Positions 14,495-15,222 of a stretch of DNA of 15,222 nt are shown here, one piece after another. Position 1 is the stretch's first letter. Each line of letters begins with the position of its first letter. Source of the DNA: CAZEYT01 sp964516295 (GTDB lineage Bacteria > Verrucomicrobiota > Verrucomicrobiia > Chthoniobacterales > Terrimicrobiaceae); assembly GCA_964516295.1 (NCBI GenBank), contig CAZEYT010000070.1:1-15222 (forward strand). Reading direction: 5' to 3'. Under the pieces are notes generated by a model. The model was not told where the DNA came from. It worked only from the letters and a program-made list of their open reading frames with translations, and searched no databases. The translations under genes and the position numbers were made by a program.

Positions 14495-15222
14495 ATGAGC
14501 ACCAAGCCGCTCGGAGGACTACCTCCCACGGGGAGCCAGGGCAATACCAATAGCGCTGCGACGGAGCCAGGGTCCGCCCTCGACGATCTCGGGGAGCTCC
14601 CGCGCAGCTACGGCACCGATTCCATTTTTCTGGTCGCTCAAGAGCCTCACTGGCTTTTCACCTACTGGGATATCGACATAGCCCTCCACCCCGGAGGGAA
14701 AACCTTCCTTCGTGTGCTGGGTCAAAACGACGAAACCGAGGTGGAAATCGAAGTGCCTTTTGAGACGCGGAACTGGTACATCCCGGTCGCCAAGGCCGCC
14801 AGCACGTACACGGTCGAAATCGGCTACTACCGCGGCAGCACATGGAGGCCCCTCGCCCGCTCGATCAGCGTGCAGACACCCCCGGATTCGCTTTCGACGT
14901 CCGACGAGTTTCAATACGCCACAATCCCGCTTCACCTGAGCTTTCAGCGGCTCATGGAGAACATTCGGACGACCCTCGACGACGGCGAAAGCCTCCTTCT
15001 CGCCCTCGCCCGCCTTCAAAAGGAAGGAAAACTTCTGGCGTTCGATCCATCGACGGGAGCCCCGCAAACTCCCGACGAACAACGCGTGCTCGAAGCCCTC
15101 CTCGGCAGCCATTTCCTCGAGCAACTCTCCAGCGAATCGCTCAGCTCCGGGGAATTGGCCGATCGCATCCGCCAACGTTTGGAGGAACGCCTTTCCTCCG
15201 CCGGGGCCAGCGAGCTCTCTCT
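14495..15222 (+). CDS. DUF4912 domain protein, 3' end beyond the window
   Basis: Starts at ATG 14495 with Shine-Dalgarno AAGGA (14483-14487), 7 nt upstream, and stays open to the right edge (242 codons). Residues 1-35 are a low-complexity, probably disordered Gly/Ser/Thr-rich leader. The DUF4912 domain follows, beginning LPRSYGTDSIFLVAQEPHWL and FTYWDID, then a beta-rich part (TFLRVLGQNDETEVEIEVPF, RNWYIPV, YTVEIGYYRG). After about residue 130 comes a charged, probably helical region (ATIPLHLSFQRLMENIRTTL and onward) rich in Glu and Leu. The biochemical role of DUF4912 is unknown to me. From memory, in Verrucomicrobiota the gene often sits next to GH57-type glycoside hydrolase or glucan-related genes, which would be just outside the window. 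TTGACC at 14455-14460 may be part of its promoter. Confidence 0.85.
   Translation, partial: MSTKPLGGLPPTGSQGNTNSAATEPGSALDDLGELPRSYGTDSIFLVAQEPHWLFTYWDIDIALHPGGKTFLRVLGQNDETEVEIEVPFETRNWYIPVAKAASTYTVEIGYYRGSTWRPLARSISVQTPPDSLSTSDEFQYATIPLHLSFQRLMENIRTTLDDGESLLLALARLQKEGKLLAFDPSTGAPQTPDEQRVLEALLGSHFLEQLSSESLSSGELADRIRQRLEERLSSAGASELS

Noticed and set aside
14519..15175. Minus-strand reading frame of 218 aa opposite the DUF4912 gene
   Set aside because: The plus strand has a good Shine-Dalgarno site and a recognisable domain, and stays open to the edge.

Overview
This 15.2 kb window is GC-rich bacterial chromosome carrying mostly housekeeping genes, broken in the middle by a short stretch of decayed insertion sequences. 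The lineage is probably Verrucomicrobiota or a neighbour in the PVC group. That is an inference from the DUF4912 protein, the mix of genes and the scarcity of strong Shine-Dalgarno sites; no rRNA or other taxonomic marker is present.

Left part (1-5122). The N-terminus of a membrane protein, probably PAP2-like, runs off the left edge on the minus strand. Divergent from it is a secreted alkaline-phosphatase-fold protein that has lost all three zinc-binding histidines. Then come purA (AMP synthesis), uppS (polyprenyl diphosphate synthesis for cell-wall carrier lipid) placed 5 nt after purA, and eno (enolase). A strong intrinsic terminator closes this block.

Middle (5123-6603). A small gene remnant ending in KGVYRFRNH is cut exactly where an IS3-type end begins. 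The IS3 element keeps an intact OrfA, but its OrfB has two in-frame stops and loses its 3' part at a junction with the N-terminus of an oppositely oriented IS256-type transposase. A perfect inverted repeat of 17-18 bp lies beyond this junction. The nested remnants end at the terminator of the hsp20 pair.

Right part (6604-15222). On the minus strand are two tandem small heat-shock proteins, expressed from a good sigma70-type promoter in an AT-rich gap, and then a stand-alone GspF-like membrane protein. Divergent from gspF is ribD (riboflavin synthesis). Next come two head-to-head, clearly paralogous glycosyltransferase-like genes of a type I cannot assign to a named family; the plus-strand copy is coupled by an ATGA overlap to a two-domain CbiX/SirB-type chelatase. 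A periplasmic HtrA/Do protease with two PDZ domains follows on the minus strand, and a DUF4912 protein runs off the right edge.

I saw no CRISPR array, tRNA or rRNA, and no obvious defence system. The observations most worth checking are the histidine-less phosphatase, the divergent glycosyltransferase pair with its coupled chelatase, and the layered IS remnants.
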